From assembly GCF_021462285.1 (NCBI RefSeq), contig NZ_CP082787.1, positions 930,001-994,000 on the forward strand: a DNA stretch of 64,000 nt, in the 5' to 3' direction. Positions within the stretch are counted from its first letter, which is position 1, and each line of letters starts with the position of its first letter. The translations under genes and the position numbers were made by a program. Below, one piece after another: positions 8,133 through 16,833 of this stretch. Source of the stretch: Serratia entomophila. GTDB lineage: Bacteria; Pseudomonadota; Gammaproteobacteria; Enterobacterales; Enterobacteriaceae. The notes under the pieces are model-generated. The model was not told the origin of the DNA. It was given only the letters and a program-made list of their open reading frames with translations, and did no database searches.

Positions 8133-9731
8133 TTAGTTCAGCTTGGCCTTGGCGAAGTCGCTGCCGTTCACGTCAACCACGTAGCCGCTCAGGTTGCTGC
8201 GGGTGGCGTAGAACACCTTGCCGGTCGCCAACGGCAGCCAGGGAGCCTGCTGGGCGAAAATCACCTGCGCTTGCTGATAGAGCTTGGCGCGCTCTTCCGG
8301 TTTGCTCACCTGAATCGCCTGCTGGATCAGCCGATCGTAGTCCTTGTCGCACCAGCGCGATACGTTGGCGCCGCTTTGCACGCCGGCGCAGCTGAGCAGG
8401 GTGGCGAAGTTGTCCGGATCGCCGTTATCCGACACCCAGCCATACAGCGCGCTCTGTTGTTCCCCTTTGCGCAGCCCGGCCAGATACTGGCCCCACTCCC
8501 AGGTGACAATCTTGGCCTTTACCCCTACCTTGGCCCAGTCGCTCTGGATCATCTCGGCGATGCGTTTGGAATTGGGGTTGTAAGGGCGTTGCACCGGCAT
8601 CGACCAGATATCGGTCTCGAAGCCTTTCTCCAGCCCGGCCTGCTTCAGCAACGCGCGCGCCTTCTCGGGATCGTAGCCGTACTCCGGCAGCTTGCCGTTG
8701 TAACCCAGCATGCCCGGCGGCAGCACCGAATAGGCCGGGGTACCGCTGTCTTTGAACACCGCGGCGACGATCGCCTTCTTGTCCACCGCATAGCTCAGCG
8801 CCTGGCGCACCAGCAGGTTATCGAACGGCTTTTTCTGGGTGTTGAACGCCAGATAACCGACGTTCAGGCCGGTAATGTTGTGCAGCTGCAGGTTTTTATC
8901 GGCGTTGATGGCGTCAAACTGTTCCGGCAGCGGGGCGGGGATAATCTGGCATTCGTTGGTTTTCAGCTTGGCCAGCCGGGTTTGCGGATCCGGGGTGATG
9001 GAGAAGATCAGATGCTTGCTGGCCACTTCGCCCTGCCAGTAGTGCGGATTGGCGACGTAGCGGATCAGCGAGTCCAGCTTGTACTGTTGCAGGGCATAGG
9101 GGCCGGTGCCGATCGGCCAGTTATCGACGTTTTCCGGCGTGCCCTTCTTCAGCATCGCATCGGCGTACTCGGCGGAGAGAATAGAGGCGAAATCCATGCT
9201 CCAGTCGGCCAGGAAGGCGGCGTTGGGCTGGCTCAGGGTAAAGCGCACGTGGCTGTCATCCACCGCCTCCACCTTGTCGATCAGCTTGTCCAGCCCCATG
9301 TCGGTGAAGTACTCGTAGTTGCCGCCGGACACCTTGTGATACGGGTTATTGGCGTCTTTCTGGCGCATCACGGTGAACACCACGTCTTCGGCGTTGAAGT
9401 CGCGCGTCGGGGTGAAGTATTTGTTGCTGTTGAATTTCACCCCTTTGCGCAGCGTAAAGGTATAGGTTTTGCCGTCCGGGCTGATGGTCCATTCGGTGGC
9501 CAGCGAAGGCGCCGGAGTTTTATCGCTTTCGCGCAGCGTCACCAGGCGGTTGTACAGCACCTGCGAGGTGGCGATAAAGGTTGGCCCGGAGCTGGAAAGC
9601 TGCGGATTGAACGACTCCGGCGAAGCCACGGTGCAGTACACCAGGGTGTCTGAGGCGGCCAGCGCGCTGCCGGCGCCGAGCATGCCGGCGCCCGCTAACA
9701 GCAAAGCGGCGGTAGGGTGTTTTAAAGGCAT
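8133..9731 (-). CDS. Periplasmic peptide-binding protein of an ABC transporter (SBP_bac_5, DppA/SapA-like)
   Basis: 532 residues from the ATG at 9731; a TTG one codon earlier is possible. Residues 1-27 form a signal peptide ending SALA|AS. The family binds di- or oligopeptides (or heme, nickel or antimicrobial peptides) in the periplasm. Features include TLVYCTVASPESFNPQ, the SBP_5 signature region around SPDGKTYTFTLRKGVKF, and Cys residues in the C-terminal lobe (LLSCAGVQ, RWCDKDYD) that could form a disulfide as in DppA. No permease or ATPase gene is adjacent, so it probably shares a transporter encoded elsewhere. Confidence 0.9.
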   Translation of the reverse strand: MPLKHPTAALLLAGAGMLGAGSALAASDTLVYCTVASPESFNPQLSSSGPTFIATSQVLYNRLVTLRESDKTPAPSLATEWTISPDGKTYTFTLRKGVKFNSNKYFTPTRDFNAEDVVFTVMRQKDANNPYHKVSGGNYEYFTDMGLDKLIDKVEAVDDSHVRFTLSQPNAAFLADWSMDFASILSAEYADAMLKKGTPENVDNWPIGTGPYALQQYKLDSLIRYVANPHYWQGEVASKHLIFSITPDPQTRLAKLKTNECQIIPAPLPEQFDAINADKNLQLHNITGLNVGYLAFNTQKKPFDNLLVRQALSYAVDKKAIVAAVFKDSGTPAYSVLPPGMLGYNGKLPEYGYDPEKARALLKQAGLEKGFETDIWSMPVQRPYNPNSKRIAEMIQSDWAKVGVKAKIVTWEWGQYLAGLRKGEQQSALYGWVSDNGDPDNFATLLSCAGVQSGANVSRWCDKDYDRLIQQAIQVSKPEERAKLYQQAQVIFAQQAPWLPLATGKVFYATRSNLSGYVVDVNGSDFAKAKLN

Positions 9732-9896
9732 CAAGGCAATATTCTCTCTGGTTGGTGAGCGCCGCGAGGCAAACTGATTTAACTATAGATAATGGATGGC
9801 GGGAGGTGAACCTGTTCATTCTGTGCGCCCTCCATTGCTCGCCGTTGCGCGGCAGATCTACACTGCAAATATTCGCCCAATTTCCAAGGACTCGCC

Positions 9897-10478
9897 ATGA
9901 CTCACTTTCGCCCCGTCGCCCTCGAACACGCCAGCCGCCTGCTCAACCACGGCCCGACGGTATTGATCACCAGCCGCAGCCGCGACGGCGCCAAACGCAA
10001 CCTGATGGCGGCCGCCTGGTCGATGCCGGTAGAGTTCAGCCCGCCGCGCATCGCCATCGTGGTGGACAAGGGGGCGCACAGTCGGCAAATGATCGAGGAG
10101 AGCGGCGCGTTCGGCATTTGCGTGCCGGCGGCGATGTTCATCGACACCACCTACGCCGTCGGCAGCGTCTCCGGGCTGGAAGAGGACAAGTTTTCCCGCT
10201 TCAATATCACCGCGGCCCCCAGCGCCACGCTGAATGTGCCGCTGATCGAACAGGGCTGCGTCGCCTGGCTGGAGTGTCGGCTGCTGCCGGAGAGCGGCGC
10301 GCAGGAAAAATACGATACCTGCTTTGGCGAGGTGCTGAGCGCGGCGGCGGATGAGCGGGTGTTCCAGCATGGCCGCTGGAATTTCGCCGACGCCGATGCG
10401 AGCCTGCACACCATCCATCACCTGGGCGCCGGCAATTTTATCCGCAGCGGCGATACGCTGCGGGCCAAAACGCCCTGA
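9897..10478 (+). CDS. Flavin reductase-like, FMN-binding split-barrel protein
   Basis: 193 residues, ATG at 9897 preceded by AAGGA. Residues 10-160 fit the flavin-reductase-like domain, with the nucleotide-binding stretch GAKRNLMAAAWSMPVEFSPP near the start. Such proteins reduce FMN with NAD(P)H or act as partner reductases of two-component monooxygenases; the substrate cannot be told here. It is convergent with the HxlR regulator, whose stop is 16 bases away. Confidence 0.8.
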   Translation: MTHFRPVALEHASRLLNHGPTVLITSRSRDGAKRNLMAAAWSMPVEFSPPRIAIVVDKGAHSRQMIEESGAFGICVPAAMFIDTTYAVGSVSGLEEDKFSRFNITAAPSATLNVPLIEQGCVAWLECRLLPESGAQEKYDTCFGEVLSAAADERVFQHGRWNFADADASLHTIHHLGAGNFIRSGDTLRAKTP

Positions 10479-10493
10479 GGGCAGGCGGCGCCA

Positions 10494-10859
10494 TTAGTTA
10501 TTGGCGTCGTAACGTTCGCGGGCGGCATCCAGTTCGGGGAAGTGGTATTCGGCCCATCTGTCGAGCGTCGCCAGGGTGTCGACCAGCGAACAGGCCACGG
10601 CGGTGAGGCGGTATTCAACGTGCGCCGCTTTTTTCACGCTGAAGTCCAGTCGTTCAATCAGGCCGTTGCGTTCCAGCTGCCGCAGCGTTTGCGTCAGCAC
10701 CTTCTGCGAGATCCCCTCGACGCGCCGCAACAGTTCGCCATTGCGCATCGGCCGGGCGGCCAGCGCCGGCAAGATCAGCATCACCCATTTTCCTGAAATC
10801 AGCGCCAGCGCATCGCGCGCAGAGCACTTGCTGGAATACACGTCGCCGGGAAACGCCAT
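10494..10859 (-). CDS. HxlR-family transcriptional regulator
   Basis: 121 residues from the ATG at 10859, set by GGAGGT nine bases upstream. It shows the winged-helix HxlR pattern: an N-terminal Cys (SSKCSARDALALISGKWVM), then MRNGELLRRVEGISQKVLTQTLRQLERNGLIER for the recognition and wing region. Family members often sense aldehydes, quinones or oxidants through such a Cys. It is divergent from the quinone-reductase-like gene with only 85 bases between starts, the standard arrangement of regulator and target. Confidence 0.92.
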   Translation of the reverse strand: MAFPGDVYSSKCSARDALALISGKWVMLILPALAARPMRNGELLRRVEGISQKVLTQTLRQLERNGLIERLDFSVKKAAHVEYRLTAVACSLVDTLATLDRWAEYHFPELDAARERYDANN

Positions 10860-10944
10860 CGGGTGGTTACCTCCAGGTGCGTAATTGAAAACGGATGCGG
10901 AAAGCCACAGCATAGCAGCACACCCCGATTTTTGGAGAGGCACG

Positions 10945-11712
10945 ATGAAGGTTCTGATTGTACTGGCGCATCCCGAACCGCGATCCTTTAACGCGCATCT
11001 GGCGGAGCAGGCCCGGCTGGCTTATCAGGCGCAGGGGCATCAGGTAAAGGTTATCGATCTCTATCAGGAAGGCTTCGATCCGCGGGAAGGGGCAGGCAAT
11101 TATCCCGGCAGAAAGAACGCGGACAAATTCGATCCGATGCAGGAGCAGCGGCACCACTGGAATAACCAACAATTGCCCGCAGAGGTCCAGCGCCATATCG
11201 ATTTGCTGCGCGAGGCCGATATGCTGATCCTGCAATTTCCCTTCTGGTGGTTCGGCGCGCCGGCCATCATCAAGGGCTGGATGGATCGGGTATTCGTTTA
11301 CGGCGGTTTGTACGACAGCCGCCACCGCCATGAGAACGGCGTGATGCGCGGCAAGCGGGCGCTGCTGGCCGTTACCGCCGGCGCTTCCGCTCAGGCCTGC
11401 GCGCCCGACGGCCGGGATGGCGACATGCGGCTGATGCTGTGGCCGATCATGCATGCGCTGCACTATATCGGTTTTAGCGTGTTGGAGTCGTTTCTGGTCT
11501 ATGGGGTGCGCGGCGGGCTGGCGGGCGAGGAACTGCGGGCGCAAACCGCCGCGCTGGCGCAGGTGGCGCAGGATTATCGGGCCAGATTGGGCTCCCTGGC
11601 GGCCTGGCCGGAGGTGCCGTTCAATCGCAACGAAGATTTCACCGCTGAGCTGGCGCTGAAACCCGGCGCGCCGGAATACAGCCCGTTCGTGCGGCACCGC
11701 GATCCGGTTTAG
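10945..11712 (+). CDS. NAD(P)H:quinone oxidoreductase-like flavoprotein (flavodoxin_2 family)
   Basis: 255 residues from the ATG at 10945 (GGAGAGG upstream). The start MKVLIVLAHPEPRSFN and the LQFPFWWFGAPAIIKGWMDRVF signature place it with NQO1/YwrO/KefF-type FMN or FAD quinone reductases, which reduce quinones by two electrons and limit oxidative damage. An HxlR regulator lies divergently upstream and is the likely controller. The 3' end overlaps the stop of the convergent small gene by four bases. Confidence 0.87.
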   Translation: MKVLIVLAHPEPRSFNAHLAEQARLAYQAQGHQVKVIDLYQEGFDPREGAGNYPGRKNADKFDPMQEQRHHWNNQQLPAEVQRHIDLLREADMLILQFPFWWFGAPAIIKGWMDRVFVYGGLYDSRHRHENGVMRGKRALLAVTAGASAQACAPDGRDGDMRLMLWPIMHALHYIGFSVLESFLVYGVRGGLAGEELRAQTAALAQVAQDYRARLGSLAAWPEVPFNRNEDFTAELALKPGAPEYSPFVRHRDPV

Positions 11713-11957
11713 AAGCCCGCCTTCAGCAGCTCCTCGCGCAAATCGTCGATAATCGCCGGTTCGATGTCGGGGAACTGCTGCTGGATATCGGCGATGGCGT
11801 CGGCCACGCTGTGGCCGCTGAAGGTGCCCGAGAAGGGCACCAGCGGCAGGTTGGCGTCGCTGTCCGGCAGCTCGCCGCGGAGGGTGCCGGTGATCATGCC
11901 CGCTTTTTTTTCCGCCGTGAGGTCGTATTCCCCCACGTTTTTGTCGATAGGTTTCAT
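11709..11957 (-). CDS. Small hypothetical protein, 82 aa
   Basis: The ATG at 11957 follows GAGGCAG at a proper distance; an in-frame extension to 12089 adds an AT-rich leader and is unlikely. The product starts MKPIDKNVGEYDLT and is acidic, with no signal peptide or membrane helix. I do not recognise the family. It is convergent with the quinone reductase gene, with a four-base overlap of stops, and divergent from the lipoprotein gene at 12151. Upstream DNA is AT-rich and carries TATAAT-like strings. Confidence 0.6.
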   Translation of the reverse strand: MKPIDKNVGEYDLTAEKKAGMITGTLRGELPDSDANLPLVPFSGTFSGHSVADAIADIQQQFPDIEPAIIDDLREELLKAGF

Positions 11958-12150
11958 TGGCTGCCTCGCAGTCGGTGAGTGTTTATCCTGTTCTGTTAAA
12001 GCATAGTGTTTCAGACAATGAATACCAATCAATGTATATAATATTAATATAAAACAATATGATGCGATTTTTTGTCGTTTGACGTTCACCGGGGGCCGGC
12101 GCTATGCTCTTGGCGCTAAGGGACCTTCCTTAATGACAGGGACAGACGAC

Positions 12151-12555
12151 ATGAAAAGACTGAAAAGTGCGGCGCTGTTGTTGCCGCTGTTGGCGCTCAG
12201 CGCCTGCGCCAATCACGCCGGCAGCGCGGAACAGCACGCCAGGCACTACGTTTACCAGACTCGCGACGATTTCGATCCGCAGTTCCGCACCCATGTTAAC
12301 GGCAGCATTAAAAACGCCATTCCGATGTTCGAGCAATTTTATCAGCTGGGCAAAAAAGACCGGGCGGCGGGCGTCGCCAGAAGCGCAGCGCAGAAGAAGG
12401 CCGATTACCTGGCCAGCGCCGAATTCCAACAGGGAATGGAACGCAAAAACGTATTCATCAATCACAGCTATAGCGGCACCGCCAACGCCAAATACAAGCG
12501 GGTATTGTCGCAGGAGGCCGTTGGCGCTTTCTGGGACGGCTATGAAGGGCGCTGA
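12151..12555 (+). CDS. Lipoprotein, possibly Exc2 (plasmid entry-exclusion-like) family
   Basis: 134 residues from the ATG at 12151. A lipobox LLALSAC ends at Cys 20, so the mature protein is probably membrane-anchored. The mature part includes SAEQHARHYVYQTRDDFDPQFR and a Lys-rich C-terminal half. It reminds me of the Exc2-type lipoproteins named after ColE1 entry exclusion, but this is from memory and unproven. A promoter-like AT-rich stretch lies upstream. The next gene, a DsbA-like oxidoreductase, is 106 bases downstream on the same strand. Confidence 0.65.
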   Translation: MKRLKSAALLLPLLALSACANHAGSAEQHARHYVYQTRDDFDPQFRTHVNGSIKNAIPMFEQFYQLGKKDRAAGVARSAAQKKADYLASAEFQQGMERKNVFINHSYSGTANAKYKRVLSQEAVGAFWDGYEGR

Positions 12556-12661
12556 GCTTAATCCCATATAAACAGCAGGTAATAAAGACTGGTCATAGAC
12601 GCATTATTTGATTATAAACACCGCCATTAAGGACGATGTCCAAACCTGAAATGGAGTGTTT

Positions 12662-13300
12662 ATGTTAAAGCGTTCGATTGCCGCTGCGTTACTGATGCTG
12701 CTGCTGCTGCTGCTGCCCGCCGCCCATGCGGCCGATTACCGTGCGGGCGAGCAATACACCCGGCTGGATAAGCCGGTGGCCACCGCGCCGGCGGTAGTGG
12801 AGTTTTTCTCCTTCTACTGCGGCCCTTGTTATCAGTTCGCCGATACCTATCGCGTAGGCAGTACCGTTGCTCAGGCGCTGCCCGCCGGCGAGAAGCTGAC
12901 CAAGTATCACGTCAGCCTGATGGGCAAACTGGGCAATGAGCTGACCGAAGCCTGGGCGGTGGCGACGGTGTTGGGCGTAGAAGACAAGATTGAAGGGGCG
13001 ATGTTCGACGCGGTGCAGAAACAGCGCGCCGTCAACAGCGCCGAAGATATTCAGCGGGTGTTCACGGCGGCCGGCGTGGATGCCGCTACCTATGAAAACG
13101 CGCGCCACAGCCTGCTGGTCAAAGGATTGATCGCCAGGCAGAACGAAGCGGTGAAGGCGCTGGACGTGCGCGCCACACCGTCGTTCTACGTTGCCGGCAA
13201 ATACAAGATAGACAATGCCGGCATGGCCAGCACCAGCGTTGAAGGCTACGCCAAAGAGTACGCTGCGGTGGTGCGTTACCTGTTGGATACGCAGCCCTAA
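12662..13300 (+). CDS. Periplasmic thiol-disulfide oxidoreductase, DsbA-like with CGPC active site
   Basis: 212 residues from the ATG at 12662. A Leu-rich signal peptide ends AHA|ADY near residue 24. The thioredoxin fold with DsbA-type helical insertion is indicated by VVEFFSFYCGPCYQF (active site C53-G-P-C56) and the cis-Pro loop RATPSF (Pro 173). Classical DsbA has CPHC; CGPC is the thioredoxin dipeptide, normally tied to a more reducing potential. It may therefore be a specialised paralogue. It is convergent with a PAP2 phosphatase whose mature part has no Cys, so that neighbour is not an obvious substrate. Confidence 0.88.
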   Translation: MLKRSIAAALLMLLLLLLPAAHAADYRAGEQYTRLDKPVATAPAVVEFFSFYCGPCYQFADTYRVGSTVAQALPAGEKLTKYHVSLMGKLGNELTEAWAVATVLGVEDKIEGAMFDAVQKQRAVNSAEDIQRVFTAAGVDAATYENARHSLLVKGLIARQNEAVKALDVRATPSFYVAGKYKIDNAGMASTSVEGYAKEYAAVVRYLLDTQP

Positions 13301-13311
13301 ATCGGGCGGAG

Positions 13312-14034
13312 TTATTTCTCGGCCGGCAGATCCAGCGCCTGGCGCAGCTCATCGCGAGCCTGGCGGTATTGCTGCTGGAAGTCCTGCTGGTGCGAGATCT
13401 GCTGGCTGATCACGCTGCCGGCAATGCGGCCCATCTCGATGTCGGACGGGTAATGAATGCCCGCCACCACGCGGTTATCGCCGTATTGCCAGGCGCGGGT
13501 CATGATTTCCGCGCGCTTCTCCGGCACCATGTTGGCCAGGGTAATGCCCATCAGCGTGCCCAGCGTGGTATGGCCGGAGGGCCAGGAGCCGGAGCTGGAG
13601 CGCTTGACGATAGGTTCAATGCGGCTGTCCAGCATGTGCGGGCGTGGGCGCTTCCAAAAATCTTTGGCGGGATCGACCACCGCCGCTTCGGTCGCAACGA
13701 TGCGATCGAAGAATGCGCCCACCGCCGGCAGCGCCTTGGCGTTGAATTTCGGCCCCATCACATTGCCGTAGACCCACACATTTTCTTGCGCATCCGCCTT
13801 GGCCTGGCTGGCCATTTCCGGGGTGCGTTTCTGCTGCATATCAACCACTTCCTGCAGCTCCCGCCGGGTTTGCGCCGAGTCGTTGGCCGGCGGCGGCGGC
13901 AGAATGCGCGTCAGGTCTACCTGCTGGGCAGTGGTGAACGGCTGCGCTTCTTCCGCAGCATAAACGCTGAACGCCGGCAGGGCGCCGGCGGTGAACAGGC
14001 ACAGGGCTAAGGTCGATTTTTGTAGGAATTTCAT
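13312..14034 (-). CDS. Periplasmic class A acid phosphatase (PAP2 family, PhoN-like)
   Basis: 240 residues with an N-terminal signal peptide ending SVYA|AEE. The three-part phosphatase signature is present: KDFWKRPRP, SWPSGHT and NRVVAGIHYPSD, carrying the Lys/Arg, His and Arg-His-Asp catalytic groups. Class A non-specific acid phosphatases release phosphate from many organic esters in the periplasm. No convincing PHO box is seen upstream. It converges on the DsbA-like gene with an 11-base gap. Confidence 0.93.
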   Translation of the reverse strand: MKFLQKSTLALCLFTAGALPAFSVYAAEEAQPFTTAQQVDLTRILPPPPANDSAQTRRELQEVVDMQQKRTPEMASQAKADAQENVWVYGNVMGPKFNAKALPAVGAFFDRIVATEAAVVDPAKDFWKRPRPHMLDSRIEPIVKRSSSGSWPSGHTTLGTLMGITLANMVPEKRAEIMTRAWQYGDNRVVAGIHYPSDIEMGRIAGSVISQQISHQQDFQQQYRQARDELRQALDLPAEK

Positions 14035-14197
14035 TGCGCAATGTCCGTGGTGTCAAATGGGAGGAATGGGCTGCGCTCTATATTTGGCGATTAATATGAC
14101 GTTCGCATGGCGCTATTGTGGCGGATTGATGACGTGCCCAGCGTTTTCTGCAGAGAGGGGAGTGATAACGGCTGACGGGGCCAGCCGTTGCGGCGCA

Positions 14198-14836
14198 TCA
14201 GGAGCTCAGGGTCGCCAGGCGGGTGGCGAAACCGAGGAACAGCAGGCCGATCAGACCGTTGCCTAATTTGGCCAACCCTTTCTTATGGTTGAAGAAGTGC
14301 GCCAACATTGCGCCGGAGAAGATCAAGGTGGTCATATAGATAAAGCTGACCGACTCGAGGATCAACGCCAGAATGGTGAACGACAGCCCGGTGTGCGCAT
14401 AGTTGAAGTCGATAAACTGCACGAAGAACGAGACGTAAAACAGGATTGCCTTGGGGTTGGTCAGGCTTAGCGTCAGCGATTTGCGCAGAATGCTGTGGCT
14501 GCCTTCAACCTGCTGCTGTTGCGCTGCGGCCTTTTGCACAAAGGTGGCGTAGAGGATCTTCGCACCAAGGAACAGCAGGTAGATAGCGCCGAGGAAGCGC
14601 ACCAGGGTAAACAGGAACGGCGTGGTGCGGATCAGCGAGGCCACGCCGATATAGGCGCAGAAAATCAGGATCGCATCGCCGATAAACACCCCCAGCGCGG
14701 CGGTATAGCCGGCGCGCACGCCGCGTGATACGCCGGTCTTCAGCACGTACAGCGTATTCGGGCCCGGCAAAATGATGATGAAGATCACACCGGCCAAATA
14801 GGTCCACAGGTTCAGGACGCCAAAACTCTCTAACAC
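14198..14836 (-). CDS. leuE: Leucine efflux protein, LysE/RhtB family
   Basis: 212 residues from a GTG at 14836 with AGAGG just upstream, the same length as E. coli LeuE; longer in-frame starts to 14875 are unlikely. The protein exports leucine and related amino acids across the inner membrane. The family signature [16 protein letters not shown] occurs near residue 25, and [20 protein letters not shown] near 130 closely matches E. coli LeuE. Six hydrophobic segments are visible. It is divergent from ada. Confidence 0.94.
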   Translation of the reverse strand: MLESFGVLNLWTYLAGVIFIIILPGPNTLYVLKTGVSRGVRAGYTAALGVFIGDAILIFCAYIGVASLIRTTPFLFTLVRFLGAIYLLFLGAKILYATFVQKAAAQQQQVEGSHSILRKSLTLSLTNPKAILFYVSFFVQFIDFNYAHTGLSFTILALILESVSFIYMTTLIFSGAMLAHFFNHKKGLAKLGNGLIGLLFLGFATRLATLSS

Positions 14837-14982
14837 AATAACCTCTCCATGCGCGCAACAAACAGGCAAAAACACTGGCCACGCCGGTGGCCGGCCGCGA
14901 TCCTAACGCTGCATGCGCGGGTTGGCAACGTAATAAACTTCATGTTGTTGCCCAAAAATTGTCATGGCGGGCGTTCCCGCAG

Positions 14983-14995
14983 AATTAAAAAGCAA
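14983..14995 (+). promoter_or_regulatory. Ada operator (AAT-N6-GCAA) upstream of ada
   Basis: AAT at 14983-14985 and GCAA at 14992-14995 with exactly six bases between match the A-box/B-box layout bound by methylated Ada. A -10-like TATGCT lies at 15027-15032, before the ada start at 15065. This implies the usual self-activation by methyl phosphotriester damage. The motif is seen; the regulation is inferred. Confidence 0.7.
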
Positions 14996-15064
14996 GACCC
15001 GAAGTGTTTGCTTTCCGGCTCACCGCTATGCTGTTCAACACAGACCTACCGCAGTGAGGAACGG

Positions 15065-16123
15065 ATGATGAAACAAACAATCGACAGCGCCGACCCGCGC
15101 TGGCAGGCGATCGTCAGGCGCGATAAAAACGCCGACGGCAGCTTTATCTACGGGGTAAAAACCACCGGCGTGTACTGTTCGCCCTCATGCCCGTCGCGCC
15201 AGCCTAACCTGCGGAACGTTGAGCTGTTCGACGACGCGGCGCAGGCCGAGGCGGCCGGCTACCGGCCGTGCAAACGCTGCCGCCAGGGGCTGACCCCGCT
15301 GTCGGAACAGCACGCGCAGCAGATAGCCAAAGCCTGTCGCTATATCGAACAGGCGGAAAAGGCGCCTTCGCTGCAGGCGCTGGCCAGCCACGTCGGGCTG
15401 AGCAGCTATCATTTTCACCGCCTGTTCAAGGCCATCACCGGGCTGACGCCGAAAGGCTACGCCGATGCGCACCGCAGCCAACGGCTGCGTGAACGGTTGG
15501 CGCAGCAGGAGACGGTCACCGACGCGATATTCGACGCCGGGTACGGCTCTAACGGGCATTTTTATCAACAGTCCAACGCCACGTTGGGCATGACGCCGAA
15601 AGCGTTTCGTGCGGGAGGTAAAGGCATGCACATTCATTTCGCGGTAGGGCGCTGTTCGCTGGGGGATATTCTGGTGGCGCAAAGCCAGCTGGGCATCTGC
15701 GCCATTTTGCTGGGCGACGATGCCCAGCAACTGGTGCAGGACCTGCAGGATAAATTCCCCAACGCCGAGCTGATCGGCGGCGATGCGCAGTTTGAAGCGC
15801 TGATGGCGCAGGTGGTGGGCTTTATCGAAGCGCCGGGCGCCGGGCTGGCGCTGCCGCTGGACATTCGCGGCACCGCGTTTCAGCAGCGGGTGTGGCAGGC
15901 GCTGCGCACCATTCCGGTCGGCCAGACCTTCAGCTATGCCGATATCGCCCGCCTGATTGGCGCGCCGAAGGCGGTGCGCGCGGTGGCCGGCGCCTGCGCC
16001 GCCAATATGCTGGCGGTGGCGATCCCCTGCCACCGGGTGGTGCGCAACGACGGGGCGTTGTCCGGTTACCGGTGGGGCGTGGAGCGCAAGCGTGCGCTGC
16101 TGGATCGGGAGGCGCAGTCATGA
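15065..16123 (+). CDS. ada: Ada, methylphosphotriester/O6-methylguanine-DNA methyltransferase and regulator
   Basis: 352 residues from ATG 15065; this start places the zinc ligands at C38, C42, C69 and C72 exactly as in E. coli Ada. C38 (VYCSPSC) accepts the methyl group of phosphotriesters and turns Ada into an activator. An AraC-type helix-turn-helix spans about 85-185. The C-terminal alkyltransferase domain has the active site AIPCHRVV (about C322), which repairs O6-methylguanine. An Ada operator lies upstream. The stop overlaps the start of the oxygenase gene (ATGA), implying coupled translation. Confidence 0.97.
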   Translation: MMKQTIDSADPRWQAIVRRDKNADGSFIYGVKTTGVYCSPSCPSRQPNLRNVELFDDAAQAEAAGYRPCKRCRQGLTPLSEQHAQQIAKACRYIEQAEKAPSLQALASHVGLSSYHFHRLFKAITGLTPKGYADAHRSQRLRERLAQQETVTDAIFDAGYGSNGHFYQQSNATLGMTPKAFRAGGKGMHIHFAVGRCSLGDILVAQSQLGICAILLGDDAQQLVQDLQDKFPNAELIGGDAQFEALMAQVVGFIEAPGAGLALPLDIRGTAFQQRVWQALRTIPVGQTFSYADIARLIGAPKAVRAVAGACAANMLAVAIPCHRVVRNDGALSGYRWGVERKRALLDREAQS

Positions 16124-16833
16124 TGAGCAGGCTGGAGGCGCGGCTGGCGGCGCTCGACTGGCCGGAAACGCTGCGCCAGCTCGACGCGCAGGGATGCGCC
16201 CGCCTGCCGGCGCTGCTCAACGCCGACGAGTGCCGCCAGCTGGCGGCGCTGTATCCGCAGGGCGAGCATTTTCGCAGCCATGTCATCATGGCGCGCCACG
16301 GCTTTGGGCGCGGCGAATACCGCTATTTCGCCTACCCGCTGCCGCCGCTGGTGGCCGGGCTGCGCAGCCGGCTCTATGCGCGGCTGGCGCCGGTGGCCAA
16401 CCGCTGGAACGCCATGATGGGCATCGACGTCAGCTATCCGGCGGCGCATGAGGATTACCTGGCCGATTGCCATCGTGCGGGCCAGCTGCGGCCAACGCCG
16501 CTGCTGTTGCAGTATGCGGCGGGAGATTACAACTGCCTGCATCAGGATCTGTATGGCGAGCGGGTGTTTCCGCTGCAGGCGGCGTTTTTGCTTTCCGCGC
16601 CGCAGCGGGATTTTACCGGCGGTGAGTTCGTGCTCACCGAACAACGGCCGCGCATGCAGAGCCGGCCGGAGGTGGTGCCGCTGCAGCAGGGGGACGCGGT
16701 GGTCTTCGCCGTGCATCACCGGCCGGTACAGGGCGGCAAAGGCTATTACCGGGTGAACATGCGCCACGGCGTCAGCCGCATTCGCAGCGGGCAGCGCCAC
16801 ACCCTGGGGGTGATATTCCATGATGCGCTATAG
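16120..16833 (+). CDS. 2OG-Fe(II) oxygenase coupled to ada (prolyl-hydroxylase-like, not AlkB)
   Basis: 237 residues, starting at the ATG that overlaps the ada stop. The iron ligands read H141-Q-D143 and H216, with the 2-oxoglutarate Arg at 226, in the order HQD ... [12 protein letters not shown] typical of prolyl-4-hydroxylase-type dioxygenases. In E. coli the partner of ada is alkB; this protein lacks the AlkB C-terminal RxNxTxR arrangement. Position suggests induction with ada by alkylation damage. Substrate unknown. The 3' end overlaps tehB by six bases, convergently. Confidence 0.85.
   Translation: MMSRLEARLAALDWPETLRQLDAQGCARLPALLNADECRQLAALYPQGEHFRSHVIMARHGFGRGEYRYFAYPLPPLVAGLRSRLYARLAPVANRWNAMMGIDVSYPAAHEDYLADCHRAGQLRPTPLLLQYAAGDYNCLHQDLYGERVFPLQAAFLLSAPQRDFTGGEFVLTEQRPRMQSRPEVVPLQQGDAVVFAVHHRPVQGGKGYYRVNMRHGVSRIRSGQRHTLGVIFHDAL

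Noticed and set aside
13312..14197. PHO box upstream of the PAP2 phosphatase
   Set aside because: Only a single half-site-like GTCAT is present on the minus strand upstream; no tandem.
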